Source: an uncultured Clostridia bacterium
GTDB taxonomy: Bacteria > Bacillota > Clostridia > Oscillospirales > CAG-272
NCBI GenBank assembly: GCA_944391815.1
Contig: CALXUV010000074.1
Location: 1 to 53,354 of the forward strand
Length of the DNA: 53,354 bases
Direction of reading: 5' to 3'
Shown here: piece after piece, positions 1-8,713 of the stretch
Layout: every line of letters begins with the position of its first letter
How positions within the stretch are numbered: position 1 is the first letter of the stretch
Position numbers and translations under genes: made by a program
Notes under the pieces: generated by a model
Told to the model about the DNA's origin: nothing
The model's input: the letters and a program-made list of their open reading frames with translations, nothing else
Database searches by the model: none

Positions 1-281
1 TATGTCAGTCTTTTACCGCTTGTATATTTTAAGACTGAAAACTTTTTCCTGAAAATAGTTCTGCCAAAACTGCTTTTTTGTCGGTGCAAACTCGAACTCA
101 GTTTTTACTATGTCAGTCTTTTACCGCCCTTACATTACAAGGCAAGTTTCAGCAAAACCGCTCCTTTTCACAATAAACCCAAAACATAAAACTAAAAAAT
201 AAAACCAATCTTCTCTCAAAACAAAACCAGCGCCTGCGGCTATCCGAGCAGGCGCTGATATTTACGGAAAGCTCAGCTTTC
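1..281. other. Non-coding left edge with a 19-bp direct repeat and the rny terminator
   Basis: No convincing gene lies here. A 19-bp sequence beginning TATGTCAGTC is present at 1-19 and again, identical, at 109-127. The right part holds the rny terminator listed separately. The rest is A/T-rich with no recognisable RNA motif. Confidence 0.6.
205..257 (-). terminator. Rho-independent terminator of rny
   Basis: A perfect 10-bp stem (CAGCGCCTGC at 228-237 with GCAGGCGCTG at 248-257) encloses a 10-nt loop. Read on the minus strand it is followed by a T-rich stretch (226 down to about 213). It begins 24 bases after the rny stop codon, so it ends the rny transcript. Confidence 0.85.
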
Positions 282-1841
282 TCATTTTGCGTAATCAACA
301 GCTCTGCTTTCTCTTATGACATTGATTTTGATCTGTCCGGGGTACTCCAGATTTTCCTCAATCTTTTTGACTATATTCCGGGCGACCAGAACCATTTGTT
401 CGTCATCGACTTCCTCAGGTTTCACCATTATCCGGACCTCTCTGCCCGCCTGGACCGCAAATGACTTTTCAACGCCGTCGAAACCGTTGGCAATCTCTTC
501 AAGTTTTTGCAGTCTCTTTATATAATTTTCAAGATTTTCTCTTCTTGCTCCCGGTCTTGCTGCCGATATCGCATCCGCCGCCTGTACAATCACAGCTATA
601 ACCGACTGCGGCTCAACGTCACCGTGATGCGCCTCGATCGCGTGAATTACTTCGGCATTTTCCTTGTATTTTCTTGCTATGTCAACTCCGAGCTGTACAT
701 GTGAACCCTCAACCTCGGCTGTAAGTGCCTTACCTATATCGTGCAGAAGACCGGCACGTTTGGCAAGCACGCTGTCAACACCGAGTTCATCCGCAATTAT
801 TCCGGATATGTAGGCAACTTCCAGCGAATGTGTAAGAACATTCTGTCCGTAGCTTGTACGGTATTTGAGTCTTCCGAGGAGTTTTACTATCTCAGGACTG
901 ATAGCATGTATTCCGACCTCAAAGGTTGCTCTTTCTCCGGCAGCCTTTATTTCGCTTTCCACTTCACGGCGGGCCTTGTCCACCATATCTTCAATACGGG
1001 TTGGATGAATTCTTCCGTCCGCAATCAGCTTTTCAAGCGTAAGTCTTGCTATTTCTCTTCTCACAGGGTCGAAGCACGAAACCGTAATTGCTTCGGGAGT
1101 GTCGTCTATAATCAGGTCAACTCCGGTAAGCTGTTCGATCGAACGTATATTTCTTCCTTCTCTTCGTATGATTCTTCCCTTCATGTCGTCATTCGGAAGG
1201 GTTACCGTGGATACCGTTGTTTCCGAAACATGATCCGAAGCGCATCTCTGTATTGCAAGCGAGATTATGTTCTTGGCTTTTCTGTCCGCTTCTTCTCTGA
1301 GTCTTGATTCGATTTCTATGATTTTCAGTGCCGCATCGTGCTGCACGTCTTCTTCGATTTTCGAAAGCAGCTCTGCTTTTGCTTCTTCTTTTGTGCATCC
1401 GGCTATTCTCTGCAGCTCAGTCATATGCGCCGCAAGTAGCCGGTCTATTTCTTCTTTTGCAGCATCAGCTTCCCTTATCTTTTCGGTAAGCTGCTCGCTT
1501 TTTTTGTCCAGAATTTCGTTTTTCCTGTCGAGCGCATCCTCTTTTGAAAGAATACGTTTTTCCTGTCTGCTCAGCTCAAAGCGCTGTTCTTTGATTTCCT
1601 TTTCGGCTTCGTTCTTTTCTTTCAGTATCTGTTCCTTAGCTTCCAGCACCGCTGTTTTTTTACTGTTTTCGGCTTCTTTTGCAGCCTCGTCAACTATTCT
1701 TTTGGCTTCAAGTTCCGCCGAGCCTATTTTCGACTCAGCTGTTCTTTTGCGATGTTTAAAACCAAGGAAGAAGAAAATGCTACCGAAAGCGGCACCCGAA
1801 ACAAGTGCCGATACAATTATTGCAATCGCAATTGGTGGCAT
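282..1841 (-). CDS. rny: Ribonuclease Y
   Basis: RNase Y, the membrane-tethered endoribonuclease that initiates mRNA decay in many Firmicutes; 519 residues, the usual family length. Order seen: N-terminal membrane helix (about residues 3-25), long charged coiled coil (about 30-190), KH RNA-binding domain with a [10 protein letters not shown] motif (about 222-231), then an HD phosphohydrolase domain with LLHDIGK (HD pair H367-D368) and further metal-type histidines near H338, H381 and H405-H406. The start is the ATG at 1841, which has GGAGG just upstream. A longer reading to 1928 would add 29 unrelated residues before the membrane helix. A sigma-A promoter lies at 1929-1957 and a strong terminator follows, so the gene is probably monocistronic. 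Confidence 0.97.
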   Translation of the reverse strand: MPPIAIAIIVSALVSGAAFGSIFFFLGFKHRKRTAESKIGSAELEAKRIVDEAAKEAENSKKTAVLEAKEQILKEKNEAEKEIKEQRFELSRQEKRILSKEDALDRKNEILDKKSEQLTEKIREADAAKEEIDRLLAAHMTELQRIAGCTKEEAKAELLSKIEEDVQHDAALKIIEIESRLREEADRKAKNIISLAIQRCASDHVSETTVSTVTLPNDDMKGRIIRREGRNIRSIEQLTGVDLIIDDTPEAITVSCFDPVRREIARLTLEKLIADGRIHPTRIEDMVDKARREVESEIKAAGERATFEVGIHAISPEIVKLLGRLKYRTSYGQNVLTHSLEVAYISGIIADELGVDSVLAKRAGLLHDIGKALTAEVEGSHVQLGVDIARKYKENAEVIHAIEAHHGDVEPQSVIAVIVQAADAISAARPGARRENLENYIKRLQKLEEIANGFDGVEKSFAVQAGREVRIMVKPEEVDDEQMVLVARNIVKKIEENLEYPGQIKINVIRESRAVDYAK

Positions 1842-1928
1842 ATTGTCCTCCGTATAAATTTTTACTATGCTTTTGTGCTCCCGGCAGATAGCATTCCGGG
1901 TTATATTCAAGGCACATTTACACGACAT

Positions 1929-1957
1929 ATATTGTATACTTTTTTTAAGGAGTTGTC
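1929..1957 (-). promoter_or_regulatory. Sigma-A promoter of rny
   Basis: On the minus strand TTGACA (1957-1952) is followed by a 17-bp spacer and TACAAT (1934-1929). It gives a leader of about 80 nt before the rny ATG at 1841. Confidence 0.8.
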
Positions 1958-2050
1958 AAGGGTTTTTTAAAATAAAAGGTTAAATATATAATAAAACTGT
2001 AAATTCGGACAGCATAAAGCCGGGAGTTGATTAAGTTTTTCCACAGCCGA

Positions 2051-2079
2051 TTGACAAAACTTTTCGATACTGTTATAAT
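2051..2079 (+). promoter_or_regulatory. Consensus sigma-A promoter of the YitT-family gene
   Basis: TTGACA (2051-2056), 17-bp spacer, TATAAT (2074-2079): a perfect match to consensus. The transcript would carry a leader of about 90 nt with a small CTGCC/GGCAG hairpin at 2092-2103. I recognise no riboswitch. A DnaA-box-like TTTTCCACA lies just upstream at 2037-2045. Confidence 0.85.
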
Positions 2080-2174
2080 TAAACAGTCGTGCTGCCCCGG
2101 CAGTTTCGTAAAAAACGGTTATTTACTCTTTTCTATGGGTTCAGGTCCGCGGTTAATTTAAAAAGGAAATCATC

Positions 2175-2855
2175 ATGAAAATACTGAAAAACATCAATAT
2201 CAGCGTAAAAAGCGTACTGTTATGCGTTGCGGGTTCGGTCATCCTCGCTTTCGGACTTTACAACATACACTCTATATCAGGAGTTACCGAAGGCGGTGTG
2301 CTCGGACTGACTCTGTTTTTTTATAACATCTTTAATATTTCACCCGCAGTTTCGGGTTTCATACTGAACGTTCTCTGTTACCTTATCGGGGTTAAAACTC
2401 TGGGTAAGAATTTTATTGTCCATTCGGCAATATCAGGAATTACATTTTCTGCCGCTTATGCCGTTTTCGAAATATTTCCGCCGATATACCCGCAGATTGC
2501 TGAGAATTCTCTGATTTGCTCGGTTGCGGGTGCGCTGTTTGTCGGTATCGGAGTCGGACTCTGTGTCCGTGCCGGAGGTGCGCCGAGCGGCGACGACGCT
2601 CTTGCCATGGCTTTCTCAAAAATTCTGAGGGTTAAGATTCAGTATGTATATCTGGCAACCGATCTTATCGTTCTTGCACTGTCGCTTATCTACATTCCGA
2701 TCGGAAAAATCGTATATTCTCTGCTTACAGTTGTGATTTCAGGTCAGCTGATCGGTCTGGTTTCAAGAAAAAAACCGAAAACCTCTGTCAAAAACAAAGC
2801 TTCAAATACCGAAAGTTCCGGCAAAACAGAAGAAAAAAACTGCAGGTCTGAGTAA
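2175..2855 (+). CDS. YitT-family membrane protein (DUF161)
   Basis: A 226-residue integral membrane protein with about five hydrophobic segments between residues 12 and 195. It includes the family-like stretches SGVTEGGVLGL (about 34-44) and RAGGAPSGDDALA, and ends in a hydrophilic Lys/Ser/Glu-rich tail of about 35 residues. Members of this family are membrane proteins of unknown transport or regulatory role. Many also carry a C-terminal DUF2179 cytoplasmic domain; that domain is absent here, so this is the short form. The start has AAAGGAA upstream and lies behind a perfect promoter. It stands alone and is divergent from rny. Family assignment is good; function is unknown. Confidence 0.8.
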   Translation: MKILKNINISVKSVLLCVAGSVILAFGLYNIHSISGVTEGGVLGLTLFFYNIFNISPAVSGFILNVLCYLIGVKTLGKNFIVHSAISGITFSAAYAVFEIFPPIYPQIAENSLICSVAGALFVGIGVGLCVRAGGAPSGDDALAMAFSKILRVKIQYVYLATDLIVLALSLIYIPIGKIVYSLLTVVISGQLIGLVSRKKPKTSVKNKASNTESSGKTEEKNCRSE

Positions 2856-2973
2856 CTGTACTCTTAACCCGTATTTTGACTTTTTTAATTCACACGGTAT
2901 TTTTTAAACATTATCACAAAAAACTGAGATACGCAAAATTCAAATTTCCGACTTTTTCGGCGTAAAAAAACAA

Positions 2974-3046
2974 AAAAATCACCCGCATCCAAAGTGAACT
3001 GTCCGCACAATTTGGGGCAGTTCACAAAAGATGAAGGGTGATTTTT
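2974..3046. terminator. Composite long hairpin, probable bidirectional terminator
   Basis: Outer 11-bp stem AAAAATCACCC (2974-2984) with GGGTGATTTTT (3036-3046), a short CATC/GATG helix, and an inner 8-bp stem GTGAACTG (2994-3001) with CAGTTCAC (3018-3025). The A-run on one flank and T-run on the other would allow termination of both convergent transcripts. It is far longer than a simple terminator and resembles the elements at 13323-13405 and 52885-52962. Confidence 0.65.
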
Positions 3047-3355
3047 ATTACTTATGGGTAATCGGTAATTATCCGAAAACTGACGCCATTCCGCATTTCT
3101 TGATTTCAGATTTTACTACAACAAGTAAACCTCTACGTCAGACGCCTTCTGTAACCGGAGAGCAGGCTGACCGCCGGACATTTTGCTTATCCGGGGTTCA
3201 GACTTTCTGCCGGCTCACTTCCCGGCGTTTTGAGATTAACTGTTTATTTAAATTATTTAAACGTTTTCGGAAATCAACTAACGGCAACAAACAAAAGTTT
3301 GCAAAATCCGTTTTAAGGCTTCAACCGGAAATTTTATTGTTTTCGGGTTAAACTT

Positions 3356-3440
3356 TCCGGCTGATTCTTTCCTTATTTCAGAACAAACCATTTTCCGAAC
3401 GTTACCCTGCATACGGGTTTGTCACTCCAAATCAGCCGGA
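3356..3440. repeat. 11-bp inverted repeat flanking 63 bases
   Basis: TCCGGCTGATT at 3356-3366 and its exact complement AATCAGCCGGA at 3430-3440, immediately downstream of the GH88 gene ending at 3465. There is no T-run after either arm, so this is not a standard terminator. Read-through mRNA could fold here. Confidence 0.5.
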
Positions 3441-3464
3441 GCCCGATGCGTATTTTATCACTGG

Positions 3465-4604
3465 TTACCAGGGCAAGAAGTTGCTTCCCTTAAGTTTGAG
3501 TATAGCTTCCGCAAAGAAGTAGTCGCCGTAAATTATCGGCATATGCATTCCGCCGCCGTACCTTTCAGAGCCCATCTGAAGTATGCTGTCTTCGGTATCG
3601 CTCCAGTCACACCATGCCTTCTCCATAGCTTTAAGCATTTTGATTGCCGCCGAAAGATACATATTTTTCTCGTGTTCGGGGCAGTTCTTGGCTATTTCGA
3701 TAAGTCCGCAGGCGGCTATTGTACCGGCTGTCGAATCGTAATAAACCGGCTCGTCAGGGGCACGGAAGTCGATAAGCGGCAGCCATTCGGTATTCATTAC
3801 GTTGCTTATGAAATAGTGCGCAACCTTCTTAGCGGTATCGAGATATCTCTCCTCTTTGGTGTGTATATAACTGAGGATAAAGCCGTAAAGCGCCCATGCC
3901 GCACCTCTCGACCAGCAGGATCCGACTCCGTAACCCTGTCCGCCTTTTGTTTCAAGAACGGTGTCCGGAACATCGGGATCGTGTACGACAATGTGATTTA
4001 CCGAACCGTCGGGACGGACATGGTCACGCATTGCCATATCGGCATATCTTATTGCGATTTTCTTGAATCTCGTATCTCCGATTTCATTGGTTGCCCAGTA
4101 AAGCTGGGGAATATTCATCATACAGTCGATAATTGTCCAGCCGCCGTTGTCTTTTCCGTTCCATGAACGGATGTAATCGCCTTCAACGTTGTATCTGCTC
4201 ATCAGAGTCATGGCAGCAAGGAGATCACGGTTTCTCGATGCTTTGTCTCCGGTAAGCTTGTAAGATGCACCGCTCATTATGTGCCACATAAATCCGACGT
4301 CATGGTGAATGCTGTCCATGTACTTGAACGCACCATCCATTATCTTCTCGGCATTCTGTGCAGTTTCCTTGTAGCAGTCTTTGCCGGTACCGGCGTACAT
4401 AAGCCACATAAGACCGCCCCAGAAACCGTTTGTCCACCAAAGTATGTCTTTGCCTTCCGTTCTGCTGTTATGAACTCCGTTTTTGGTTGTATACGGAATT
4501 TTATCTCTGCTTTTTACGGCAGTCACGGAAAGTTTCTTGTCAAGTTTTGCGAAAGTCTCGTCTATCCACTTGCGGTTCTGTTCAATAATTTTATCGTAAC
4601 TCAT
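3465..4604 (-). CDS. GH88 unsaturated glucuronyl hydrolase, copy 1
   Basis: A 379-residue glycoside hydrolase family 88 enzyme. The family uses hydration of the C4-C5 double bond to free 4-deoxy-5-keto uronate from oligosaccharides made by polysaccharide lyases. The (alpha/alpha)6 barrel hallmarks are present: HHDVGFMW (D102), GGWTIIDCMMNIP (D160, matching the second catalytic-site Asp), SCWSRGAAWALYGF and YYDSTAGTIAACGL. No signal peptide, so it acts in the cytoplasm on imported oligosaccharides. GGAGAA lies 10 nt before the ATG. It is a close tandem paralogue of the gene at 4659-5801, only 54 bases away. Exact substrate (glycosaminoglycan, xanthan or pectin-derived) cannot be read from sequence. 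Confidence 0.9.
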   Translation of the reverse strand: MSYDKIIEQNRKWIDETFAKLDKKLSVTAVKSRDKIPYTTKNGVHNSRTEGKDILWWTNGFWGGLMWLMYAGTGKDCYKETAQNAEKIMDGAFKYMDSIHHDVGFMWHIMSGASYKLTGDKASRNRDLLAAMTLMSRYNVEGDYIRSWNGKDNGGWTIIDCMMNIPQLYWATNEIGDTRFKKIAIRYADMAMRDHVRPDGSVNHIVVHDPDVPDTVLETKGGQGYGVGSCWSRGAAWALYGFILSYIHTKEERYLDTAKKVAHYFISNVMNTEWLPLIDFRAPDEPVYYDSTAGTIAACGLIEIAKNCPEHEKNMYLSAAIKMLKAMEKAWCDWSDTEDSILQMGSERYGGGMHMPIIYGDYFFAEAILKLKGSNFLPW

Positions 4605-4658
4605 AAAAACGTTCTCCGTTCTTTATTTTTATCGATCAGGTAAAATCGTCTGTTCCCG

Positions 4659-5801
4659 TCACCAGGGAAGGAACTTCGAGCCTCTCAGCTTAAGCACCGC
4701 TTCGGTAAAGAAATAGTCGCCGTAAATTATCGGCATGTGCATTCCGGAACCGTATCTTTCAGAGCCCATCTGAAGTATACTGTCGTTGGTATCGCTCCAG
4801 TCGCACCATTCTTTCTCCATAGCTTTGAGCATTTTGATTGCCGCCGAAAGATACATGTTTTTCTCAAATTCGGGGCAGTTTTTGGCTATCTCTATAAGTC
4901 CGCAGGCGGCTATTGCGCCGGCTGTCGAATCATAGTACACCGGCTCTTCGGGAGCACGGAAGTCAAGCAGAGGCAACCATCCTGTACTTTCGGCATTCAT
5001 AATGAAATACTGTGCAACTTTTTTTGCCGTGTCGAGATATCTTTCCTCTTTTGTGTGTATGTAGCTGAGAACAAAGCCGTACAGCGCCCATGCCGCACCT
5101 CTTGACCAGCAGGATCCGACACCGTAGCCCTGACCGCCGAGAGTTTCAATAACAACATCCGGATTTTCAGTATCGTGAACTACAATGTGATTTACCGATC
5201 CGTCGGGACGTACGTGATCACGCATTGCCATATCGGCATATCTCATTGCGATCTTTTTGAATCTGGTGTCGCCGATTTCGTCAGAAGCCCAGTAAAGAAG
5301 CGGAATATTCATCATACAGTCAATAATGGTCCAGCCGGTATTATCATCTTTTGACCAGTTATTCCATGAGCGGATATAATCGCCTTCAACGTTGTATCTG
5401 CTCATCAGTGACATGGCGCAGAAAAGATTTTTGTTTCTCGCTTCGGCGTTACCGGTAAGGCGGTAATTTGCTCCGGCAAGAATATGCCACATAAATCCGA
5501 CGTCATGGTGAAGTTTTTCAACATCCTCAAACGCCTTGTCTTCTATTTCCTCACTGCGGAGCGCCGTTTTTTTGTAATCCTCGTTACCCGTTGCTTCGTA
5601 CATAAGCCACATAAGACCGCCCCAGAAACCGTTTATCCAGCCGTGGACGTCTTTGGATCTGTCATCGTGTACTCCGTCTTTTGTGGTATAAGGTATTTTG
5701 TCCCTGCTTTTTACGGCAGTTACGGAAAGTTTCTTATCAAGTTTTGCGAAAGTCTCGTCTATCCATTTGCGGTTTTGCTCGATTATTTTTTCGTAACTCA
5801 T
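4659..5801 (-). CDS. GH88 unsaturated glucuronyl hydrolase, copy 2
   Basis: A 380-residue paralogue of the downstream GH88 gene, collinear over its whole length and identical in most positions (both open with the same 35 residues except D4E). Catalytic-type Asp residues are D100 (HHDVGFMW) and D161 (WTIIDCMMNIPLLYW). The main differences lie at residues 42-60, where it carries HDDRSKDVHGWIN in place of HNSRTEGKDILWWTN, and at an asparagine/aspartate-rich insertion near 147-154. These sites may face the substrate, which suggests divergence in specificity. GAGGTG precedes the ATG. It follows the SDR gene by 233 bases and sits in the same kdu operon. Confidence 0.9.
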   Translation of the reverse strand: MSYEKIIEQNRKWIDETFAKLDKKLSVTAVKSRDKIPYTTKDGVHDDRSKDVHGWINGFWGGLMWLMYEATGNEDYKKTALRSEEIEDKAFEDVEKLHHDVGFMWHILAGANYRLTGNAEARNKNLFCAMSLMSRYNVEGDYIRSWNNWSKDDNTGWTIIDCMMNIPLLYWASDEIGDTRFKKIAMRYADMAMRDHVRPDGSVNHIVVHDTENPDVVIETLGGQGYGVGSCWSRGAAWALYGFVLSYIHTKEERYLDTAKKVAQYFIMNAESTGWLPLLDFRAPEEPVYYDSTAGAIAACGLIEIAKNCPEFEKNMYLSAAIKMLKAMEKEWCDWSDTNDSILQMGSERYGSGMHMPIIYGDYFFTEAVLKLRGSKFLPW

Positions 5802-6034
5802 TTTTTCACCTCGTATGTCGGATTTCCGACATTTTAGTTATTTTATTTTGTCATAAAACCGGAAGTCATAGCTCTCTCGGAAGCGAAGACGCCATCTGAA
5901 CTTTCAGATTTGATTTCTGAAAATCGGATACGCCCCTTCGCCATGAAATTTATCGTAAAGTCACCGTAATGAAGTCAGACGCTGTGCGGTGTAACTGTAC
6001 AGCCACACCGCGGTCAATCGTCTTCGGTGTTTGC
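5802..6034 (-). other. Operon spacer with small hairpins
   Basis: The gap between the SDR dehydrogenase and GH88 copy 2. It contains a 7-bp stem GCGGTGT/ACACCGC (5986-5992/6005-6011) around a self-complementary CTGTACAG, and a 7-bp inverted repeat ATCTGAA-CT-TTCAGAT (5894-5909). Neither has a T-run on the minus side, so they look more like RNA-processing or stabilising hairpins than terminators. Confidence 0.4.
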
Positions 6035-6832
6035 TTACTGAGGCTGCTTTCCGATATAAGCAAGGATACCACCGTCAACGTAAAGGATATGTCCGTTTAC
6101 GAAGTTGGAAGCGTCAGAAGCAAGGAATACCGCGGGTCCTCCGAGGTCTTCGGCTTCTCCCCAGCGAGCCGCAGGAGTTTTTGCGACTATGAAGGAATCA
6201 AACGGATGGCGGCTTCCGTCGGGCTGACGCTCACGAAGCGGAGCGGTCTGCGGGGTAGCTATGTAGCCGGGGCCGATGCCGTTACACTGAATATTGAATT
6301 CTCCGTACTCGGAAGCTATGTTCTTTGTGAGCATTTTGAGTCCGCCCTTTGCCGCAGCGTATGCGGAAACAGTCTCTCTTCCGAGCTCACTCATCATTGA
6401 GCAGATATTGATGATCTTTCCGTGACCTTTTTTGATCATCGAAGGAATTACCGCTTTTGAAACTATAAAAGGAGCATTGAGGTCAACGTCGATAACCTGA
6501 CGGAACTGCTCTGCGGTCATATCGCACATCGGTATTCTCTTGATTATTCCGGCGTTGTTTACAAGAATGTCAATTACGCCGACTTCTTTTTCAACAGTTG
6601 CGACGAACTCATTTACAGCCTTTTCGTCTGTTACGTCGCAGACATATCCGTGAGCGTTGATGCCTTCTTCTTTGTAGGAAGCGAGTCCCTTGTCGACAAG
6701 CTCCTGCTTTATGTCGTTGAACACTATTGTTGCTCCGGCCGCCGCCATTGCTTTGGCGATAGCAAAGCCTATTCCGTAAGACGCTCCGGTTATAAGAGCT
6801 ACTTTACCTTTAAGACTGAACATGTTTTCCAT
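6035..6832 (-). CDS. SDR dehydrogenase, KduD / gluconate 5-dehydrogenase type
   Basis: A 265-residue short-chain dehydrogenase/reductase. Nucleotide-binding TGASYGIG (15-22), NNAG (92-95), and the catalytic set S145, Y158, K162 are all present. The sequence is most like the gluconate 5-dehydrogenase/2-deoxy-D-gluconate 3-dehydrogenase branch. Because it sits directly after kduI, its likely job is the KduD step: NAD(P)H-dependent interconversion of 2,5-diketo-3-deoxygluconate and 2-keto-3-deoxygluconate. GGAGA lies before the ATG. It lies 123 bases downstream of kduI and upstream of two GH88 genes on the same strand. The dehydrogenase family is certain; the substrate is inferred from context. 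Confidence 0.88.
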   Translation of the reverse strand: MENMFSLKGKVALITGASYGIGFAIAKAMAAAGATIVFNDIKQELVDKGLASYKEEGINAHGYVCDVTDEKAVNEFVATVEKEVGVIDILVNNAGIIKRIPMCDMTAEQFRQVIDVDLNAPFIVSKAVIPSMIKKGHGKIINICSMMSELGRETVSAYAAAKGGLKMLTKNIASEYGEFNIQCNGIGPGYIATPQTAPLRERQPDGSRHPFDSFIVAKTPAARWGEAEDLGGPAVFLASDASNFVNGHILYVDGGILAYIGKQPQ

Positions 6833-6955
6833 TTTCGTTTCTCCTTCTTGTATTTTCTTTAATTTTGTTGACTTTCTTTATGGCGCTTTTATACGCAAAC
6901 AGATGCAAACGGAATTTTTATCCCGTTTTCCGCTGAACTTTTCTGCTGTGGCAGA

Positions 6956-8632
6956 TCAGAGCAGGTCTCTGTTTTCGATATGGTCCATATCGGTGAATTC
7001 CTGGTTTTCGCCGCACATCGCCCATATAAACGAATAAGCACGTGTTCCGACGCCTGAATGTATCGACCATGACGGAGAAATAACCGCCTCTTCGTTATGC
7101 ATGATTATATGTCTTGTTTCGCCGGGCTCTCCCATCATGTGGAAAACTATATCGTTTTCGCCCATGTCGAGGTACATATAAACTTCCATTCTTCTGTCGT
7201 GGGTATGGCAGGGCATTGTGTTCCAGTTGGAGCCGGGTTCAAGCTGGGTAAGACCCATTGCAAGCTGGCAGCTCTTCATTACTTCGGGGTGAATGTACTG
7301 GTTTATTACACGCTTGTTGCACTCTTCTGCGGAACCGCAGGGTACCTTTTTGGCTTTGGTTATGTCTATCTTAACGATAGGATATGAGGTATGTGCGGGG
7401 CAGGAGCTGACATAGAATTTTGCCGGAACGTTTTCGTCGCAGCTTCTGAAGGTTATCTCCTTGTTGCCCATACCGATGTATATACCGTCACGGGGGTTCA
7501 TTTCGTACTCAGTTCCGTCAACGGTGATGACACCTTTTCCGCCGATATTTATGCAACCCATTTCTCTTCTTTCAAGGAAATAGTCTGCGGCAAGCTCTTT
7601 GCCTGCTTCGAGTTTCAGAACCTGACGGACCGGCATAAGTCCGGCTGTGATGATTCTGTCTATCTGGCTGTAAACCATTCTTATGTTGTCTTTTGTGAAA
7701 AGACTCGCTATGTGAAATTCCTCACGGAGTCTCTCCGTTGTGTAGTATTTTACGTCTTTTGCGTTGGATCCCTGTCTGACTTCCATTTTACTTAAATCCT
7801 CCTTTACTATGTTTCCGTAAACCTCGAGCTGGGTAAGTGCGGCAAACGACAGCACTTCGGAAACCTGTGTGAAATTGAATAAATGTACCGATCTTGTTGT
7901 TTTCTTGTCAAAACTGATTTCAATGCCCTTTGAGTTTTCGGGATTAAGGTCGGTGCCGTCCATAACAAACTCACCTCTTATCACCTCACCGTCGGAAAAT
8001 CCGATGTCAATGTTTTTCCAGTAAGAGTCGTGCGGTATGCCCGTGATTTTGTCATGTGCAAAATCCGCTCTCAGGAAAAACACCAGCTTGTCTATTTCGA
8101 CGTCCCTTCCGAAATCAAGGAAAAACTCAAGGTCATTTCTCGCTCCTCCCGCCCATGAATGGTAGGGATAAGCTCCGTGTCCCTGATTGTTTACGACGCC
8201 GTCAATGGCGTTTCTCTCGTAAAAGCAAGGATCCTCACGGGTAACGAAATTGGCGCTTGCATGCGGGAAGCTGCGGACTTTTCCGTGTTTGTCGTGAGAG
8301 TTGAGCGCGAGGTTTCTGTAACCGTAAATCTCACTGTCCTCCGGCTCACGCACCGTAATCACGTGACTGTCGCCCTTGAACGCCTCCGGGTGGTAACCCA
8401 TCTTCAGCTGATGAGCCGTCGGTACGGTAAACTCAAAGCTTTTTCCGGGAACCCACAGAATGCTTTCGGCAAGTGTCGGATCAAGCCTTACCGCTATGAA
8501 CTCACAGCCGTCGAGACTCACTTTTATTTTGTCGTTTTCGGTGAGCTCGCCCTTATACTCGGCTTTGATATCCATTCCACGGTATTCGGCTTTGACCGTT
8601 CCGTCGCCTCCGATAATCTTTAAGGTCAGCAT
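6956..8632 (-). CDS. kduI: KduI isomerase fused to an N-terminal beta-rich domain
   Basis: 558 residues, twice the usual KduI length. From about M283 to the end (276 residues) it is a complete 5-keto-4-deoxyuronate isomerase: EVRQGSNAKDVKYY start, and a metal site H476-x-H478-x4-E483 with a downstream H525 in PSWSIHSGVGTRAY. The first 280 residues are extra. Residues about 120-275 (NAIDGVVNNQGHG, HSWAGG, LDFGRDVEIDKLVFFLRADF, IGFSDGEVI, LTQLEVYG) look like an F5/8-type C or galactose-binding beta-sandwich. Residues 1-100 are a further beta-rich segment. No signal peptide is seen, so a sugar-binding-like domain appears to sit on a cytoplasmic enzyme. GGAGG precedes the ATG. First gene of the kdu operon, divergent from the AraC regulator. 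Isomerase call is strong; the N-terminal fold is inferred from pattern. Confidence 0.9.
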   Translation of the reverse strand: MLTLKIIGGDGTVKAEYRGMDIKAEYKGELTENDKIKVSLDGCEFIAVRLDPTLAESILWVPGKSFEFTVPTAHQLKMGYHPEAFKGDSHVITVREPEDSEIYGYRNLALNSHDKHGKVRSFPHASANFVTREDPCFYERNAIDGVVNNQGHGAYPYHSWAGGARNDLEFFLDFGRDVEIDKLVFFLRADFAHDKITGIPHDSYWKNIDIGFSDGEVIRGEFVMDGTDLNPENSKGIEISFDKKTTRSVHLFNFTQVSEVLSFAALTQLEVYGNIVKEDLSKMEVRQGSNAKDVKYYTTERLREEFHIASLFTKDNIRMVYSQIDRIITAGLMPVRQVLKLEAGKELAADYFLERREMGCINIGGKGVITVDGTEYEMNPRDGIYIGMGNKEITFRSCDENVPAKFYVSSCPAHTSYPIVKIDITKAKKVPCGSAEECNKRVINQYIHPEVMKSCQLAMGLTQLEPGSNWNTMPCHTHDRRMEVYMYLDMGENDIVFHMMGEPGETRHIIMHNEEAVISPSWSIHSGVGTRAYSFIWAMCGENQEFTDMDHIENRDLL

Positions 8633-8658
8633 ATTTTACCTCCTTCCGAATTTAATTA

Positions 8659-8664
8659 ATTATA
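8659..8664 (-). promoter_or_regulatory. -10 box of the kduI operon promoter, no good -35
   Basis: Minus-strand TATAAT (8664-8659) lies 27 bases upstream of the kduI ATG. The matching -35 window (about 8682-8687) reads ATAAAT, a poor match. That is typical of a promoter needing an activator bound next to it, here presumably the divergent AraC protein at the TTGCA sites. Confidence 0.6.
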
Positions 8665-8672
8665 CCATATTG

Positions 8673-8713
8673 TTTTTGCAAATTTATTGCAAAAAGCAAT
8701 AAAACTGTTGCAT
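8673..8713. promoter_or_regulatory. Operator-like TTGCA inverted repeats between kduI and araC
   Basis: A 9-bp inverted repeat TTTTTGCAA (8673-8681) / TTGCAAAAA (8687-8695) with a 5-bp spacer is followed by GCAA (8696-8699) and TTGC (8708-8711). It occupies the -35 zone of the kduI promoter on one side and the -35 (TTGCAT) of the regulator promoter on the other. The arrangement fits a binding site for the divergent AraC-family protein; binding is inferred. Confidence 0.55.

Larger units (their letters stand above)
2856..3464. other. Convergent intergenic region with structured DNA, no gene
   Basis: This 609-base region separates the YitT gene (plus) from the GH88 genes (minus). It holds the composite hairpin at 2974-3046 and an 11-bp inverted repeat at 3356-3366/3430-3440. 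A 106-codon open frame at 3031-3351 starts inside the hairpin arm and resembles nothing, so it is not called. Confidence 0.6.

Noticed and set aside
85-105. tRNA T-arm on the minus strand
   Set aside because: GTTCGAGTTT appears, but no matching stem, anticodon arm or acceptor stem surrounds it.
2086-2174. Riboswitch or SRP RNA in the YitT leader
   Set aside because: A CAGGTCCG string recalls SRP RNA, but the rest of the core is missing and only a tiny CTGCC/GGCAG hairpin forms.
3031-3351. 106-codon plus-strand open frame
   Set aside because: It begins inside the composite hairpin arm and has composition unlike the neighbouring genes; no ribosome binding site is clear.
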